This document shows positions 42,214 to 53,000 of a stretch of 64,000 bases of DNA, piece by piece. The position numbers and the translations under genes are program-made. Under the pieces are notes generated by a model. The model was not told the DNA's origin and ran no database searches. It saw nothing but the letters and a program-made list of their open reading frames with translations. The stretch's first letter is position 1. Each line of letters opens with the position of its first letter. Source of the stretch: Massilia sp. Root351 (GTDB lineage Bacteria > Pseudomonadota > Gammaproteobacteria > Burkholderiales > Burkholderiaceae_D); contig NZ_LMDJ01000023.1 in assembly GCF_001425045.1 (NCBI RefSeq), positions 1,214 through 65,213 of the forward strand. Reading direction: 5' to 3'.

Positions 42214-43216
42214 CGGCGGCCTGCTGCGTGGCCGGCAGATAGGCCGCGCTGCAGAAAGCGATCCGGCCGCCGGCGTACGAGGCGGCGGGCACGCTGTCGC
42301 TGGCCATCAGCAGCGGCGCGTCGAGGTCGACCAGGTCGGCGCCCTGCGCGGCAATGAAGGCGGGCAGCAGGGCCATCGAGCGCCCGCCCATGCAGCCCAC
42401 CATGATGCGCATGCCTTGCCGGCGCGCCTGCGCCGCCAGCAGCAGGGCTTGCGACAGCCCGCCGCATTTGTCCAGTTTGATGTTGGCGACCTGGTAGCGC
42501 CTGGCGACCTGGTCGAGGTCGGCCATGGTCTGCAGCGACTCGTCGGCCGCCAGCGGGATCGGCGAGCGGTAGCCGTGCAAGGCCGCATCGCCGCCGGCCG
42601 GCAGCGGCTGCTCGACCAGTTCGACCCGCTGCGCCAGCAGCACGCTCATGATCTGCTCCAGGTGGTCCATGGTCCAGCCCTCGTTGGCATCGACGGAGAG
42701 GCGCACGTCGGGCCGGGCGCGGCGCACCGCCTGCACCCGTTCGGCATCCGCGCCGCTGCCGTCCAGTTTCAGCTTGAGTGCACGCGCCTGCGGGTAGTGG
42801 CGCGCCATCTCCGCCATCCGGGACGCGTCGGCCACCCCCAGCGTCACCATGGTCTCCATGGCGTCGAGCGAGGGCAGGAAGGCCAGCCGGTAAGCCGGCA
42901 TGCCGCGCTGGGCCGCCTCGAGCTGCCAGCAGATCCAGTCCAGCGCATTGCGCGCGCCGCCGGGCGCCATCTGCTGCACGCGGCACCACAGGCCGGGAAG
43001 GTCGGCGGGCATGTCCGCCAGCGCCGCCTGGACCTGCTGCTGCATGGACGCGCCGTCCTCGCCCCGGTAAAACACGCCGGCCGCCTCCGCCTGCGCGGTC
43101 CAGCCACGATAGTGCGCGGTCACGCGCAGCACCTGCTGCCCGGCCAGGGTCCTGCCGGCGATGGCCAGCGGCTGCTTGAATGCGATCTGGTCGACAAATG
43201 TGGAAATCAGCATCAT
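42173..43216 (-). CDS. Dipeptide epimerase (enolase superfamily)
   Basis: The product is about 347 residues. The start could be 43216, 43213 or 43231; 43216 has AAGGG upstream, while 43231 overlaps the receptor stop by ATGA. Active-site residues are visible in order: K-x-K in ALKLKLD, SVDANEGW, VEQPL, AADES and NIKLDKCGG. This is the pattern of L-Ala-D/L-Glu and related dipeptide epimerases. It would interconvert L,D and L,L dipeptides. It is downstream of the TonB receptor in the same operon. Confidence 0.82.
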   Translation of the reverse strand: MMLISTFVDQIAFKQPLAIAGRTLAGQQVLRVTAHYRGWTAQAEAAGVFYRGEDGASMQQQVQAALADMPADLPGLWCRVQQMAPGGARNALDWICWQLEAAQRGMPAYRLAFLPSLDAMETMVTLGVADASRMAEMARHYPQARALKLKLDGSGADAERVQAVRRARPDVRLSVDANEGWTMDHLEQIMSVLLAQRVELVEQPLPAGGDAALHGYRSPIPLAADESLQTMADLDQVARRYQVANIKLDKCGGLSQALLLAAQARRQGMRIMVGCMGGRSMALLPAFIAAQGADLVDLDAPLLMASDSVPAASYAGGRIAFCSAAYLPATQQAAASASPAQVHHAAS

Positions 43217-43227
43217 GTCGCCGCCCT

Positions 43228-45471
43228 TCATTGGAACGCCATGTTCAGTTGCACGCCCAGCGAGCGCGGCGTGCCCAGGTTCACGCGCGCCGGCGCGCCT
43301 AGCAGGCTGAGGGTTGTGTCGGCCGAGGTCTGGCTGCGCTCGTTCAACAAGTTGCGCAAGAAGAAGCCGACACTGATGCTGCCCAGTTCCACGCCGGCGC
43401 GCAGGTCGATCGTGGTATAGGCTGGCATCCGGTACAGCGGGCTGGCCGGTGGCCGCGCGAAGGCGTTGACCCGCTCGCCCGTGTAGCGGATAGACGCGCC
43501 GACGTAGGCCGGCTTGCCGTACAGCTCGAAGTCGCGGTCCGCCTGCAGCGCCGCCGACAGGCGGGCGGTGTCCGGCAGGCGCTCGCCGGCCTTGCCGCCA
43601 AGGTCGGGGCTGTCGTCCCGCAGTTCGGCATCGATGGCGCTGAGCGCAGCCGCTACGCGGACTCCGTCGGCGGGCCGCCCGCGCAGCGTGGCCTCGATAC
43701 CGCGCGACCGGGCCCGGCCGGCATTGCCGATGCCCGAAAAACCGGCGTTGCTGGTAAACACCTGCATGTCCTTCCAGTCGATCTGGTACAGCGCTATTTC
43801 GGTCGACCAGCGGCCCGGCACGATGTCGCCTTTCCATCCTGCTTCGTAGCTCCACAGTGTATCGGATTGGAATGCGGGCTTGTTCAATGGCAAGCCGGTG
43901 AGCGGGTTGCGGATGATCGGCAGCGGTCCGCCCGGGCGGTAGCCGCTGGCGGCGCGCAGGTAGAGCGCCTGGCGCGGGGCAGGGCGCCAGCGCGCCGTCG
44001 CCATCCATGTCGTCACATCTTCTGACGAGCTCGCCGCTGGCTGCGGGCCGGGAGCGAACAGGCCGGCGAAACGCTGGTCCAGGTGCTGCGCGTTGCGGCT
44101 CTTGCGCACGCCCAGCGTGGCGTCCATCCGCTCATTGATGAAATAGGTGCCGGTCCCGAAGACGGCCGTTTCGCGGAACGTGGACGGGAAGCGGGCGTCT
44201 GCCAACAGCGGCTGGAGCGGTTCGAAGTTGTCGTTGAGCGGCTGCAAGCGCTGCGACCGCGAACCGCGCTCGCTGGTGTAGAAGGCGCCCGCCAGCCACT
44301 CGAATACCCGGCTGCGCGGCGAAGTCAGCCTGATCTCCTGGGTCAGCTTCCTGTTGTAAAAGGAGTAATCCAGCGCGTATCCCGGCGCCACGATGCCGGC
44401 CGGGGCCAAGTAGGGCACGTAGAGCGCGGACGGATCCGAACGGCCGGTGCTGGCCGAGCGCTGCCAACCGCTGATGGCGTCGATGGTCGCCCATTTCAAG
44501 TCGGCTTTCAGCGCCAGCGAGACCAGGTCGTTGCGCACGTCCACGGCCTCGGTCACGAACAGGCGCTTGCTCTGGCGGCCATCGACCGGCTCGCCGGTGG
44601 CCAACGACACGTCTTCCGTGGCGGCGCCGTCCCGATGCTGCTTCTGGCTCAAGGCGGTCAGGCGCAGCGACAAGTCGCGGCTTGGCGCCAGCGTGAACGC
44701 CAGCCGGCCGCCGTCGGTGCGCAGGCCGTCGACGATGGCGTTGCCGTGATTGCGGTCGCGCACGAAGCCGCCGTCGGCTCGCTGGTACAAGGTGGCGCGC
44801 ATGGCGGACACGCCGGGCTGGATCGGCACGTTCATCACGCCGCGCACCACGTGGTTCAGTTTGCCCCCCTTGGCGCCGGACAGCTCGGTGGTCAGGGCAG
44901 CTGCCAGCTCGCCCGGTTCCGGTTCCACCGCCACGTATTTGATCAGGCCGCCCATCGCACCGGCGCCATACAGCGTGCCTTGCGGACCGCGCAGCACTTC
45001 GGCGCTGGCCAGGTCGAACAGGCCCAGGTCGAGCGCATTGGAGCCGCCGCCGGCGTAGCCGGAACTCGAGCCGAATGGCACATCGTCCACGTACATGCTG
45101 ACCGTGGCGCCGACCTGCGAGCCGGTCGTAATGCCGCGCATGGTGACCTGGCTTTGTCCGGTGCCGCTGCCGGCCTGGTTGTAGTTCACCCCGGGCAGCA
45201 GGGACGTCAGGTCGGCCAGGGATTGATAGCCGGCGCGTTCCAGCGCCGCTCCCTTGACGACGTCGGCCGTGAGCGGCACTTCGCGCGCCGGTTCGCGCCG
45301 GCGCTGTGCAGTCACCACGACTGTGTCGATGGGCTCTGCCAACTCGCCGGGGCTGGCTGCCGGTTGTTGGGCCAGCGTTGCAAGCGGCATGGCAGCGAGT
45401 GCGGCTGCCATGGCGAGCTGAAGCCGGGTGGGCTTGCATGGTGGCCGATTGCCACCGAAGTAAGTTTGCAT
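43228..45471 (-). CDS. TonB-dependent receptor of the peptide regulon
   Basis: The product is 747 residues. I chose 45471 because GGAG lies seven bases before it; the ATG at 45483 supplies that GGAG. The signal peptide ends at TLAQ. A plug with VVVTAQRRREPAREVPL (TonB box-like) and LRGPQGTLYGAGAMGGLIKY is followed by a barrel ending in F-Q. This type (FecA/CirA-like, IucA-clade) takes up bulky ligands. An operator dyad starts five bases before the alternative ATG. Confidence 0.85.
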   Translation of the reverse strand: MQTYFGGNRPPCKPTRLQLAMAAALAAMPLATLAQQPAASPGELAEPIDTVVVTAQRRREPAREVPLTADVVKGAALERAGYQSLADLTSLLPGVNYNQAGSGTGQSQVTMRGITTGSQVGATVSMYVDDVPFGSSSGYAGGGSNALDLGLFDLASAEVLRGPQGTLYGAGAMGGLIKYVAVEPEPGELAAALTTELSGAKGGKLNHVVRGVMNVPIQPGVSAMRATLYQRADGGFVRDRNHGNAIVDGLRTDGGRLAFTLAPSRDLSLRLTALSQKQHRDGAATEDVSLATGEPVDGRQSKRLFVTEAVDVRNDLVSLALKADLKWATIDAISGWQRSASTGRSDPSALYVPYLAPAGIVAPGYALDYSFYNRKLTQEIRLTSPRSRVFEWLAGAFYTSERGSRSQRLQPLNDNFEPLQPLLADARFPSTFRETAVFGTGTYFINERMDATLGVRKSRNAQHLDQRFAGLFAPGPQPAASSSEDVTTWMATARWRPAPRQALYLRAASGYRPGGPLPIIRNPLTGLPLNKPAFQSDTLWSYEAGWKGDIVPGRWSTEIALYQIDWKDMQVFTSNAGFSGIGNAGRARSRGIEATLRGRPADGVRVAAALSAIDAELRDDSPDLGGKAGERLPDTARLSAALQADRDFELYGKPAYVGASIRYTGERVNAFARPPASPLYRMPAYTTIDLRAGVELGSISVGFFLRNLLNERSQTSADTTLSLLGAPARVNLGTPRSLGVQLNMAFQ

Positions 45472-45487
45472 CTCTGTCTCCATAATG

Positions 45488-45501
45488 AATGAGTGTTCAT
45501 T
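45488..45501. promoter_or_regulatory. TetR-type operator AATGA-GTGT-TCATT
   Basis: A perfect 5-4-5 inverted repeat with the same arms as the dyad at 41575-41588 lies just upstream of the TonB receptor start. It ties the receptor-epimerase operon to the TetR gene. Confidence 0.7.
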
Positions 45502-45704
45502 TTGTTTTTTTTTGGATTATGCGGATGCTTTTGTCATAACGCAAGAAGAATTCGTCATGACGCGCCGAAATCATGCAGGTGTCGCTTGAGCGGCTCGCCG
45601 GCAGCAATCATCAACATGAGCGCACCTGAGCGGCAAGGGAACCTATACTCGATGGATACTAATATTTCAGCCCCGGCTGCCACCCGCCTCCAGCCTCCAC
45701 ATTC

Positions 45705-47552
45705 ATGAATACACTTGCCAATGCGCTGTTTATACTATTTGCGTGGATCCTGGCCGGCGCCCCGGTTGCTGCGCAAGGTTTCCGCCCCGCGTTCCTGCTC
45801 ACGGGGGCGCACAACCGGAACAGCCAGGATCTCTCGGGCCAATGGCGCTACTCGAAGGACCTGTACCGTACCGGTCTCACGGACATCAATGGCTGGGTCG
45901 CCAAGTCCCGCATGCAGCGCTACCGCGATATCGATATCGCGGCCCAGGAGGCGCGCGGCGGCGCCGACTTCTTCGAGTTCGACATGGACCGGGGGCCGCT
46001 TATCAATGTGCCCGGTGCATGGAACGCCGCCGAGCCGGCCTTGCGCTATTACGATGGCCTGATGTGGTTCCAGCGCAAGTTCAAGGCCGATCCCTTGCAA
46101 GGCAAGCGCGCCTTCCTGCGTTTCGAGGCGGTCAATTACCGTGCTTATGTTTACCTGAACGGCAAGGAGATCGGCCGGCACGAAGGCGGCTTCACCCCCT
46201 TCGTGCTGGAGGTCACCGACGCGTTGCGGGCCGGTGACAACCGCCTGACTGTCGGCGTCGATTCGCAGCATGACGCCCAGTCGATTCCAACCGCGATCAC
46301 CGACTGGGACCTGTACGGCGGCATCACGCGCCCGGTGCGCCTGGTCATCACGCCGGCCACCTTCATCGACGACGCCACGCTGGCCCTGCAGCAGAGCGGC
46401 CGCATTACCGGCGAAGTGCGCCTGCAGGGGCCGCAGGCTGCGGGCCAGCAAGTCAGCGTCAGGATCGGCGCGCTGGCCACCGCCGCTGCGGTCACCGACG
46501 GCCAGGGCAGGGCCGTGTTCGACATCCAGGCACCCGCCGGACTGGCGCGCTGGACGCCGGAGCAGCCCAGCTTGTACGACGTGCAATTCAGCACCGCAGC
46601 CGACGCAGTGCGCGACCGCATCGGCTTCCGCACGATTGCCGTCGAGGGCAACCGGATCCTGCTGAACGGCAAGCCGATTTTCCTGCGCGGCATATCGCTG
46701 CATGAGGAAGAGTTCGGTCCCAACCCGTCGCGCAATATGACCGAGAGCGCATCGCGGGCGCTGCTGCACCAGATCAAGCACGGCCTGCATGGCAACTATG
46801 TACGCCTGTCGCACTATCCGCATTCGGAGGTGACGGTACGCCTGGCGGACGAAATGGGGTTGCTGGTGTGGAGCGAGATACCGGTGTACTGGACGGTGGA
46901 CTGGGACAACCCCGCCGTGCTGCGCAAGGCGCTGGCGATGCAGGCCGAGACGGTCTACCGCGACCGGAACCGCGCGTCGGTGATCCTGTGGAGCGTGGGT
47001 AACGAGACGCCTGTGTCGGTGGCCCGCACGCGTTTCCATGGGGCCATGGCCGACAATGTCCGCGCGCTCGACCCTACGCGCCTGGTCAGCGCCGCGCTGC
47101 TGGTCGAGCGCAGGACAATCGACGGCAAGGACGTGATCGAGATCCAGGATCCGCTGGCGGGCAAGCTCGATGTGCTGGCGGTAAATACCTACGCCGGCTG
47201 GTACGGCAGCGATACCCTGGATGCCTTGCCGGGCCTGCACTGGAAGGTGCCCGGCGACCGGCCCTTGATACTGTCGGAATTCGGGGCGGACGCGCTGGCC
47301 GGCTACCGCAATGACGGCAACAAGAAGTTCACCGAGGAATACCAGGCCGAGTACTACCGCAAGACGCTGGCCATGGCGGACCAGATTCCGAATCTGCGCG
47401 GCATGTCCCCGTGGATACTGAAAGACTTCCGGTCGCCACGGCGCGAACATCCGGTGTTCCAGAATGGCTGGAACCGCAAGGGGCTGCTGTCGGAAAGCGG
47501 CGTTCCCAAGGAGGCATTCGGCGTGCTGGCCGATTACTACGGTAAGCGGTAG
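45705..47552 (+). CDS. Exported GH2-family glycosidase (beta-glucuronidase-like)
   Basis: The product is 615 residues with a signal peptide ending at PVAAQ. The jelly-roll, immunoglobulin-like and TIM-barrel domains of GH2 follow. LWSVGNETP carries the acid/base glutamate and LILSEFGAD the nucleophile glutamate. The length and motifs are closest to beta-glucuronidases. It would act in the periplasm on plant oligosaccharides. It diverges from the TonB receptor and seems monocistronic; no clear ribosome site is seen. Confidence 0.82.
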   Translation: MNTLANALFILFAWILAGAPVAAQGFRPAFLLTGAHNRNSQDLSGQWRYSKDLYRTGLTDINGWVAKSRMQRYRDIDIAAQEARGGADFFEFDMDRGPLINVPGAWNAAEPALRYYDGLMWFQRKFKADPLQGKRAFLRFEAVNYRAYVYLNGKEIGRHEGGFTPFVLEVTDALRAGDNRLTVGVDSQHDAQSIPTAITDWDLYGGITRPVRLVITPATFIDDATLALQQSGRITGEVRLQGPQAAGQQVSVRIGALATAAAVTDGQGRAVFDIQAPAGLARWTPEQPSLYDVQFSTAADAVRDRIGFRTIAVEGNRILLNGKPIFLRGISLHEEEFGPNPSRNMTESASRALLHQIKHGLHGNYVRLSHYPHSEVTVRLADEMGLLVWSEIPVYWTVDWDNPAVLRKALAMQAETVYRDRNRASVILWSVGNETPVSVARTRFHGAMADNVRALDPTRLVSAALLVERRTIDGKDVIEIQDPLAGKLDVLAVNTYAGWYGSDTLDALPGLHWKVPGDRPLILSEFGADALAGYRNDGNKKFTEEYQAEYYRKTLAMADQIPNLRGMSPWILKDFRSPRREHPVFQNGWNRKGLLSESGVPKEAFGVLADYYGKR

Positions 47553-47782
47553 CGCAAGAAATAGCGCAAGGTGCGCTGTGCGCTTGCTGCCAGCGGGCGG
47601 GCGCAACATAATGGAGCGCCTCTCCCAAAAGTGGCGCTTGGTGCGTTTCAGGCACCACTGTGCGTCCGTTGGCAGGCCTACCGCCGCGTTCCCATCACCT
47701 CTACGATAAAGGCATGCAATTTGCTGCCAGTCGCCCGACTGGTCAGGCCCGGACGACCGGGCCGTCTTAGAGGAGATGAATC

Positions 47783-48700
47783 ATGTTTGCTGTAGATAAG
47801 GCCGAGCGCGCCGTCAGCCGGCACACCGAAGAACTGGTGCCTTCCCGTTACGCGCTGCAGGTTGGCGAGATAGACGTGCTGATCGTCAGCGACGGCGTGC
47901 TGCCGCTGCCCACCGCGACCATGGCGACCAACGCCACGCCCGACGATCTGGCCAACTGGCTGGATTACATGTTCATGCCGCGCGACGCCTTCGACTGGCC
48001 GCTGAACGTGATGGTGGCGCGCAGCGGCGCGCAGACCATCCTGGTCGACACGGGGTTGGGATCGCAGTTCTCGGGCTTCCCGCGCGCGGGGCAGTTTCCG
48101 CAGCGGCTGAAGGCCGCCGGCATCGCGCTGGACACGGTGACCGACGTGATCATCACCCACATGCACATGGACCATGTGGGCGGCCTGCTGGCCGACGGCG
48201 TGAAGGAGCAGCTGCGCCCGGACGTGCGCATCCACGTTGCCGCCGCCGAAGTGGAATTCTGGGACGCGCCTGATTTCACCCAGACGGTCATGCCGACGCC
48301 GGTGCCGCCCGTGCTGCGCTCGACCGCGGCGAGCTTCCTGAAGGAATACCGCAGCAAGCTGCGGATTTTCAAGGACCAGTACCAGGTCGCGCCGGGGGTG
48401 GTGGTGCGCCTCACCGGCGGCCACACGCCGGGGCACAGCGTGGTCGACCTGACGTCCGAAGGCGAACGGCTGACCTTCGCCGGCGACGCCATGTTCCCGG
48501 TCGCGTTCGACCATCCGGAATGGCAGAACGGCTTCGAACATGATCCGGAAGAATCGACCCGTGTCCGGCTTGGCCTGTTCCGGGAACTGGCGGAAAACGG
48601 CGGGCTGCTGGTGGCGTCCCACCTGCCGTTCCCCTCCGTCGGCCGGGTGGCCGTGGACGGCGACGCCTTCCGTTATGTGCCGGTGATCTGGGATTTCTGA
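47783..48700 (+). CDS. MBL-fold metallohydrolase
   Basis: The product is 305 residues. A GAGGAGAT ribosome site precedes the ATG. THMHMDHVGG is the H-x-H-x-D-H metal motif, and GGHTPGHS and FAGDAMF supply further ligands. The pattern resembles lactonase-type MBL proteins such as quorum-quenching enzymes, but the substrate cannot be assigned. There is no signal peptide. It is monocistronic. Confidence 0.8.
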   Translation: MFAVDKAERAVSRHTEELVPSRYALQVGEIDVLIVSDGVLPLPTATMATNATPDDLANWLDYMFMPRDAFDWPLNVMVARSGAQTILVDTGLGSQFSGFPRAGQFPQRLKAAGIALDTVTDVIITHMHMDHVGGLLADGVKEQLRPDVRIHVAAAEVEFWDAPDFTQTVMPTPVPPVLRSTAASFLKEYRSKLRIFKDQYQVAPGVVVRLTGGHTPGHSVVDLTSEGERLTFAGDAMFPVAFDHPEWQNGFEHDPEESTRVRLGLFRELAENGGLLVASHLPFPSVGRVAVDGDAFRYVPVIWDF

Positions 48701-48881
48701 GCGAGTGTCACCGTAGCGCCGCAGCCGCGGCCGAATAGTCGTCGTTGGTCTTGCACATTATCAAGAAAGGTTGGAAGATGGCATGGCGTGCCGGGAAGCG
48801 GGCCGCCTGCCATTCACCATCATTGCGGAGAGCGCTTCCTGGTACGAAGAATCTTGTGAGAACAATACCGGAGCCAAGCGC

Positions 48882-49556
48882 GTGAATAAGACCAATGAAC
48901 AATTACTGGCAATTATGGCCGATGAGAAAGTCGCGTACGTAATCGAAGGAAAAGAAGCCTATATCAAGCTCGCCAACAACCAATACAACACATTTCAGAC
49001 CTCGGTTGTGGAAGGCCTGGAGCAGCTCGATATCGCAGGCGACAAGAAAAGAACGCTGTGGTGGGTGGACCTGGCCATGTGGCCGCACCTTGCCGACGGC
49101 ATCCTGCAGCAACTGCAAGCCGAGCCTGGCGCCAAGCCCGACGTCAGCATGCTGTGGAATCCCCGCCGCTCGGTGAGCCACAAGGTCATTGACAACGGCG
49201 CCCAGTCGGCCAAGCTGCAATCGATGACCGTGATGGGCGGCCGCGTGCTGTCGCTGGAGACCAACATGACGGTGGGCGGCGCCAGTGGCGGGATCCAGAA
49301 GCTGGCCACGGCCATCTACACGGAATTCGCGGGTTCCTATGAGCTGACGCAAGCGGACCCGCGCCACATCGGCACCCACCGCGACCAGACCCTTCCTCCG
49401 CAGCACAAGCACATCGTGAAACGGGGCGGCGGCGAGTGGAGCGCCGACGATGTCGATACCGTATATGCCCTGGCGATGAGCCTCGGACTGACCGAATGGG
49501 ATCCTGTGTTCGGCGCCAAGAACAAAAAAGTACGCGATCTTTCCAAGAAAGCGTAA
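48882..49556 (+). CDS. Unknown cytoplasmic protein
   Basis: The product is 224 residues from a GTG at 48882 with GGAG upstream. An ATG at 48783 in the same frame would add 33 residues of doubtful character. No domain is recognised. It has no signal peptide or membrane segment. A lysine-rich C-terminal tail (NKKVRDLSKKA) and an alternating polar/hydrophobic middle are visible. It is convergent with the cupin gene, ten bases apart. Confidence 0.55.
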   Translation: MNKTNEQLLAIMADEKVAYVIEGKEAYIKLANNQYNTFQTSVVEGLEQLDIAGDKKRTLWWVDLAMWPHLADGILQQLQAEPGAKPDVSMLWNPRRSVSHKVIDNGAQSAKLQSMTVMGGRVLSLETNMTVGGASGGIQKLATAIYTEFAGSYELTQADPRHIGTHRDQTLPPQHKHIVKRGGGEWSADDVDTVYALAMSLGLTEWDPVFGAKNKKVRDLSKKA

Positions 49557-49566
49557 GCCTGCCGCG

Positions 49567-49929
49567 TCAGACTTTGCGGTCGACTATCACGTAGTGCTTC
49601 TTGACCGGCTCCAGCACTTCGAACACGCCCCGGAAACCGGCCGGTATCACCAGCGCCGCGCCCGGGCCCGCCTCCACGGCGTGGCCCTGCTCGTCGATCA
49701 GGCGGCAGCGGCCCTCGGTGACGAAGAAAAACTCATCCTTTCCCGCGGCGAACTCGATGTGCCAGCTGCCCACCTCGCACGCCCAGATTCCCGCCGCCAT
49801 ATCGCCGTTCGCGCTGTTGAAATGGTTCCAGGTTGTGCGCGCAGGATTGCCCTGCAAGCGGCGCTCTTCGCGCGGATGGTCGTATTCGGGCAGCGGCGCC
49901 TGGGCGCTGAAATCGGTAATGGCTGGCAT
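49567..49929 (-). CDS. Small cupin protein (DUF861/cupin_3-like)
   Basis: The product is 120 residues and a single cupin barrel: WHIEFAAGKDEFFFVTEGRCRL and a GPGAALVIPAGFRGVFEV strand. It resembles the cupin_3 family, whose members include ureidoglycolate lyase-like and EutQ-like proteins, so no function is assigned. It lies downstream of the pectin operon on the same strand but behind a strong terminator, so it probably has its own promoter. Confidence 0.7.
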   Translation of the reverse strand: MPAITDFSAQAPLPEYDHPREERRLQGNPARTTWNHFNSANGDMAAGIWACEVGSWHIEFAAGKDEFFFVTEGRCRLIDEQGHAVEAGPGAALVIPAGFRGVFEVLEPVKKHYVIVDRKV

Positions 49930-49990
49930 GTCGGACAGGCGGGAAAGTAAGGACCCCGCGATTGTACATGCGCCGCCAATCGATCGACAT

Positions 49991-50020
49991 AAAAAAGGAC
50001 GCGGCAACAGGCCCGCGTCC
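49991..50020 (-). terminator. Intrinsic terminator of the pectin operon
   Basis: On the minus strand GGACGCGG pairs with CCGCGTCC around an 8-base loop and is followed by a run of T's. It lies about 60 bases after the TonB receptor stop. Confidence 0.9.
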
Positions 50021-50078
50021 AAGAACGCCGGGGCACGCCCGGCGCGGAGGGAAGGGTGCAGCCGGCGGGCGGCGCGCG

Positions 50079-53000
50079 TCAGAACTTGTAGTTCGCCCCC
50101 AGCACGTAGGAGCGGCCGGATTTGCCGTAAAGCAGGGTGTCGTCGCGCTCGGTATCCTTGCCGTAGCGCAGCGGCTCGTCGGTCAGGTTCTGCGCTTCGA
50201 ACGACACGCGCAGCTGCGGCGTGACGTTGTACGACATCGACAGCCCGACCTTGGTGGACGGGTCGGCGAACGAATGGTCGCTGCCGTTGGCGTTGCGCAG
50301 CACGTCGCGGATGAAGCTGGAGCGGTGCGTGGCCGACACGCGGGCGCTGAACTTCTTGTCCTCGTAGTACACCGTCAGGTTGTAGGCGTTGGGCGACAGG
50401 CCGATGAAGTTCGCTTCCTCGGTCAGCTGCTCGTTGGCCGGCGTGCGCGGATTGTCCACCCGGGTGATGTAGGTGATCTTCGACTTGACCTTGGTGTAGT
50501 TGGCCAGCGCGCCGAAATTGCTCCAGGCGCCGGGCAGGAAAGTGAACGGCAGCTGCCAGTTCACTTCCAGGCCGTCCAGCGGACCGCCCTTGGTGTTGAC
50601 CATCTGGCTCACGCTGACCTGGGTATTGGGCTGGATCTGGCAGGCGGGCGTGCCGCCTGTGATGGAGCAACCGGTGGCGGTCAGGTAGGAGTTCGACAGG
50701 CCCGTCTCGGCATACGTCATCAGCTCATTGGTACGCTGGATGAAGGTCTTGATGTTCTTGTGGAACACGCCCACCGAGAACATCGCGTTCTTCGCGTAGT
50801 ACCACTCGGCCTGCAGGTCGAAGGTGTTGGCGCGGATCGGGTCGAGCGTTGGATTGCCGATCGAGACCGACTGGCCGGTCAGGTTGATGGAAGCCGACGG
50901 CGCCAGGTCCACGTATTCAGCGCGCGACAGGGTCTTGCCGGCCGAGAAGCGCACCAGCAGGTCTTTCGGCAGCGTGGCCGTCACGTTAAAGGCCGGCAGC
51001 CAGTCGCGGTAGGTGTGTTCCACTACGCGCGGCACCAGCTGGCCGGCAGGATCCTTGATCAGCTGCATGGCGGTGGTGGTGGTCTCGGCGCCGCGCACGC
51101 CCAGGTTGCCGCGCAGCGGCAGGCCCCATGCGTTGACCTTGAAGTCGCCGGACAGGAACAGTGCGTCGATTTTCTCGTCCACCTGGCGCTTGACCTGGTT
51201 GGCCAGCACGTATTCCGACAGCGGCACCGCGCTGCAATGGCATTCGGTGTTGTATACGGACTGGAACTTGTCCATGTCCACCGCCGCCCAGGAGGACGGC
51301 ACGCCGGCATCCAGGCCGCTGCCAAAGCCGGACAGCTGGCGCGTGAGGCTGGCCAGCGAAACCCCGGCCGGCAGGCCCTGGATCGGAATGCCGCCGGACG
51401 CGACCTCGTAGTTGAACCAGCTGTTCCTGCGCGCGGACAGGCCGCTGCGCAGGGTGAGATTGTCGGTCAGCTCGTAGCTGGCGTTCACGGAGTTGGTTTT
51501 CAGGCGGTTCGAGGTGCGCAGGTAGCGTCCGACGAAGTTGCCGTGCACGGTGCCGTTGGCTTCCTGCGGACCGAACGAGAAGTTGTTCGGGTTGGCCACA
51601 TCCATGCCGAAGTCCAGCGCCGGCACGCCGCCTTTCGAGAAGTCCCAGGTGAAGCCGTTGACGTTGGGTGCGTCGATCTGCACGGTGGCGCGGTGCGGAT
51701 TGTTCAGGCGCGAGTCGGACACGCCCAGCATCAGGTCGACCACCAGGCGGTCGGTGATGTCGCGCTTGGCCGACAGCACGCCCTGCTTGAACAGGGTGGT
51801 GTATTCGTCCACCAGGCCTTCGCTGCGGATGTCGACCCCGTTGAATTTGCCATAGGTCCAGCTGCCCTTGTCGTCGAACTTGGCGTCCACGATCGAGGTT
51901 TGTCCCTTGCCGTTTTCAACCATGTCGCGGCCGAAGGAGATGGCCTGGATGTAGTTGTCGTAGCGCTTGTTGCTGTAGCGCCCGCCCATCAGGTCCAGAT
52001 TCAGCTCGGTGGCGCGGTCGGGGCGCCATTGCAGGGTGCCGGTCAGGCCGGTGCGGTCGTATTCGGTCTGCGAGCGGCGGTAGCGCGGAATGCGCGGGTG
52101 GAAGGCGCCCGAGCTGCCCGGCGGCGCTGCCACGGTGCCGCCGAAGTCGTCCTTGCGGCCCATGATCTCGTTGTACAGCGCCAGATTGCCGGAGCGCGGC
52201 ACGCCGAAGCCGCAGTTCTGCGCGTCGATGCCCTTGGCTGCATTGTTGAGCGGGTACTGCGTGGCGGCGCCGATCGGCGAGCAGAAGCCGCCGTTGACGG
52301 AGCCGGCTACGATGTCAACCGCCTCGTATCCTTCCTCGATGGCGCTGCGCTTGGAATAGGCCAGCGCCACCAGGGCGCCGACCTTGCCGACCGGCGTGTC
52401 CCAGCGGTTCGAATACAGGGCGGTGAGGCGGGGCTGGGTTTTCTTCGAGACCGTGTTATACAGGCCTTGCGCGCCGATGCTGGCGGTTTCGCCCTTGAAA
52501 TCGAAGGGGCGCGCGGTGCGCAGGTCGACCGTGGCGCCCAGCGAGCCTTCTTCAACCCCTGCCTCGGAAGTCTTGCGCACGGCCAGGCTGTTAAACAGCT
52601 CCGCCGCGAACACGCTGAAGTCGAACGCGCGGCCGCGGTTGGTGCTGCCATTGATGTCGGATGCGCCGGTGGCCGTGGTGCCCTCGATGCCGTTGATGCG
52701 CACGCGCGTAAAGCCCGCGTTCAGGCCGCGCACGGTGATCTGCTTGCCTTCGCCGCCGTCGCCCTGCGCCACCGATACGCCCGGCACGCGCTGCATGGAT
52801 TCGGCCAGGTTCGCGTCCGGAAACTTTGAAATGTCCTCGGCCTTGATGATGTCGATGATGCCGTCCGAATTCTTCTTGATGTTCAGCGCGTTGTTCAGGC
52901 TTTCGCGGAAGCCGGTCACCACCACGGTGTTTTCCGCAGCCGCTTGCGTGGCGGCTCGGGGGCCCTGAGCCTGCGCTTGTGCCTGCGCCTGCGTTGCTCC

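Noticed and set aside
49962..52829. A 955-codon plus-strand open frame
   Set aside because: It is antisense to a clear TonB-dependent receptor with plug and barrel motifs, and has no domain of its own.
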